Positions 63,663 to 64,000 of a stretch of DNA of 64,000 nucleotides are shown in pieces. The notes under the pieces are model-generated. The model ran no database searches. It worked only from the letters and a program-made list of their open reading frames with translations, and had not been told where the DNA came from. The stretch covers positions 1 to 64,000 of the forward strand of contig JACRBA010000207.1 in assembly GCA_016213265.1 (NCBI GenBank), written 5' to 3'. Source of the stretch: Burkholderiales bacterium (GTDB lineage: Bacteria; Pseudomonadota; Gammaproteobacteria; Burkholderiales; Burkholderiaceae_C). Every line of letters begins with the position of its first letter. Positions within the stretch are counted from its first letter, which is position 1. Both the position numbers and the translations under genes were made by a program.

Positions 63663-64000
63663 ACTCCTCCCCCGCCTGGCCACCGCGGCCGCCCCGCGGG
63701 CCGGGCGCCTCTCTGCCCTGGCGGCCGCCGCCGTGCTGGCCGCCTGCGGCAGCACGCCCGACACCGCGCCCGGCGACAACGCCCCCACGCTCAAGACCCT
63801 GTCGGGCAAGCGTTACGCCATCGCCGCGGACCCGGGCATTCCGGCCAACGAAGAGCGCGCGATCCAGGCCTACCGCGAGTTCCTCCAGGCCGCGCCGAAC
63901 GCGCCGCAGCGCCCGCAGGCCATGCGCCGCCTGGGCGACCTGGCGATGGAGGCCGCCGACACCCGCGCGGCCACGGCCGGCAGCGGCGCCCCCGCCGACC
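63649..64000 (+). CDS. TPR-type lipoprotein, 5' part (runs off the window)
   Basis: A GTG start at 63649 follows AAGGAAGG and overlaps the preceding gene by 14 bases. The frame is open to the end, 117 codons. A lipobox LAAC in VLAACGSTPDTAP marks a lipoprotein. The mature start (NEERAIQAYREFLQAAPNAP, then RPQAMRRLGDLAMEAAD) looks like the first TPR unit of a repeat protein. It extends the envelope cluster; the remainder is unseen. Confidence 0.75.
   Translation, partial: MASPELLPRLATAAAPRAGRLSALAAAAVLAACGSTPDTAPGDNAPTLKTLSGKRYAIAADPGIPANEERAIQAYREFLQAAPNAPQRPQAMRRLGDLAMEAADTRAATAGSGAPAD

Overview
The window is high-GC, densely packed chromosomal DNA of a betaproteobacterium. It most resembles a Burkholderiales of the Comamonadaceae/Sphaerotilaceae (Rubrivivax-Leptothrix) type. 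Pointers are a rplM-rpsI-(DUF6776)-bactofilin-erpA run, a Bug/TctC-type periplasmic binding protein, a cyanophycin locus with its own ABC protein and DUF1854 partner, a kynurenine-to-anthranilate-CoA route, and a LIV-type transporter cluster flanked by CoA ligases. This placement is inferred from gene content. No rRNA, tRNA, CRISPR array, transposase or integrase was seen.

Layout. 0-3.6 kb: 3' end of ahpF, a small secreted protein, and an M13 metallopeptidase. 3.8-11.7 kb: cyanophycin locus, with two cyanophycin synthetases leftward (the first-transcribed one has a degenerate Mur-ligase P-loop) and, divergently, an ABC exporter-like protein with DUF1854. 11.7-14.9 kb: a lower-GC accessory block with a YkvA/DUF1232 protein and two YaaW-like paralogues with C-terminal zinc ribbons around a Xre-type regulator. 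Its right edge appears to run into the 3' end of a ferredoxin gene. 15.2-21.9 kb: a CaiB/BaiF racemase, a Nudix-metallo-beta-lactamase fusion, htpG behind a near-consensus sigma-32 promoter, srkA and a GNAT. 22-24.8 kb: rplM, rpsI, DUF6776, bactofilin, erpA. 24.8-29.8 kb: tryptophan/kynurenine catabolism (kynB-kynU-kynA) divergent from a 2-aminobenzoate-CoA ligase and a RidA protein, with back-to-back promoters. 30-37 kb: aminopeptidase P, gshB, a composite inverted-repeat element, a uup-like ABC-F gene broken by an in-frame amber codon, a Bug protein, a cupin and a FrnE/DsbA-type protein. 37-47 kb: a leftward operon of a long-chain-type CoA ligase, livG, livH (frameshifted), livM, a binding protein, livF, a small protein and a PaaK-like ligase. 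It faces a Crp/Fnr-family regulator across a palindromic candidate operator. 47-52.4 kb: a secreted protein, nitronate monooxygenase, a POT peptide transporter, a 5'-nucleotidase and an AAA ATPase.

52.8-64 kb (end of window): the most unusual region, a long rightward, mostly translationally coupled cluster of envelope proteins. In order: ApbE flavin transferase; a 999-residue lipoprotein with a TolB/HzsA-like propeller and three CXXCH haem sites; a small lipoprotein with a CX4CH motif; an SH3-plus-beta-barrel protein; a second beta-barrel protein; a TlpA thioredoxin; a tiny DUF4266 lipoprotein; a DUF3570 outer-membrane protein; a coiled-coil secreted protein; a large TPR-like periplasmic protein; and the start of a TPR lipoprotein. 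It looks like an uncharacterised trans-envelope redox or energised machine and continues past the window.

Two conserved genes about 9 kb apart (uup-like and livH) are disrupted by minimal lesions. Sequencing or assembly error must be excluded before either is called a true pseudogene.
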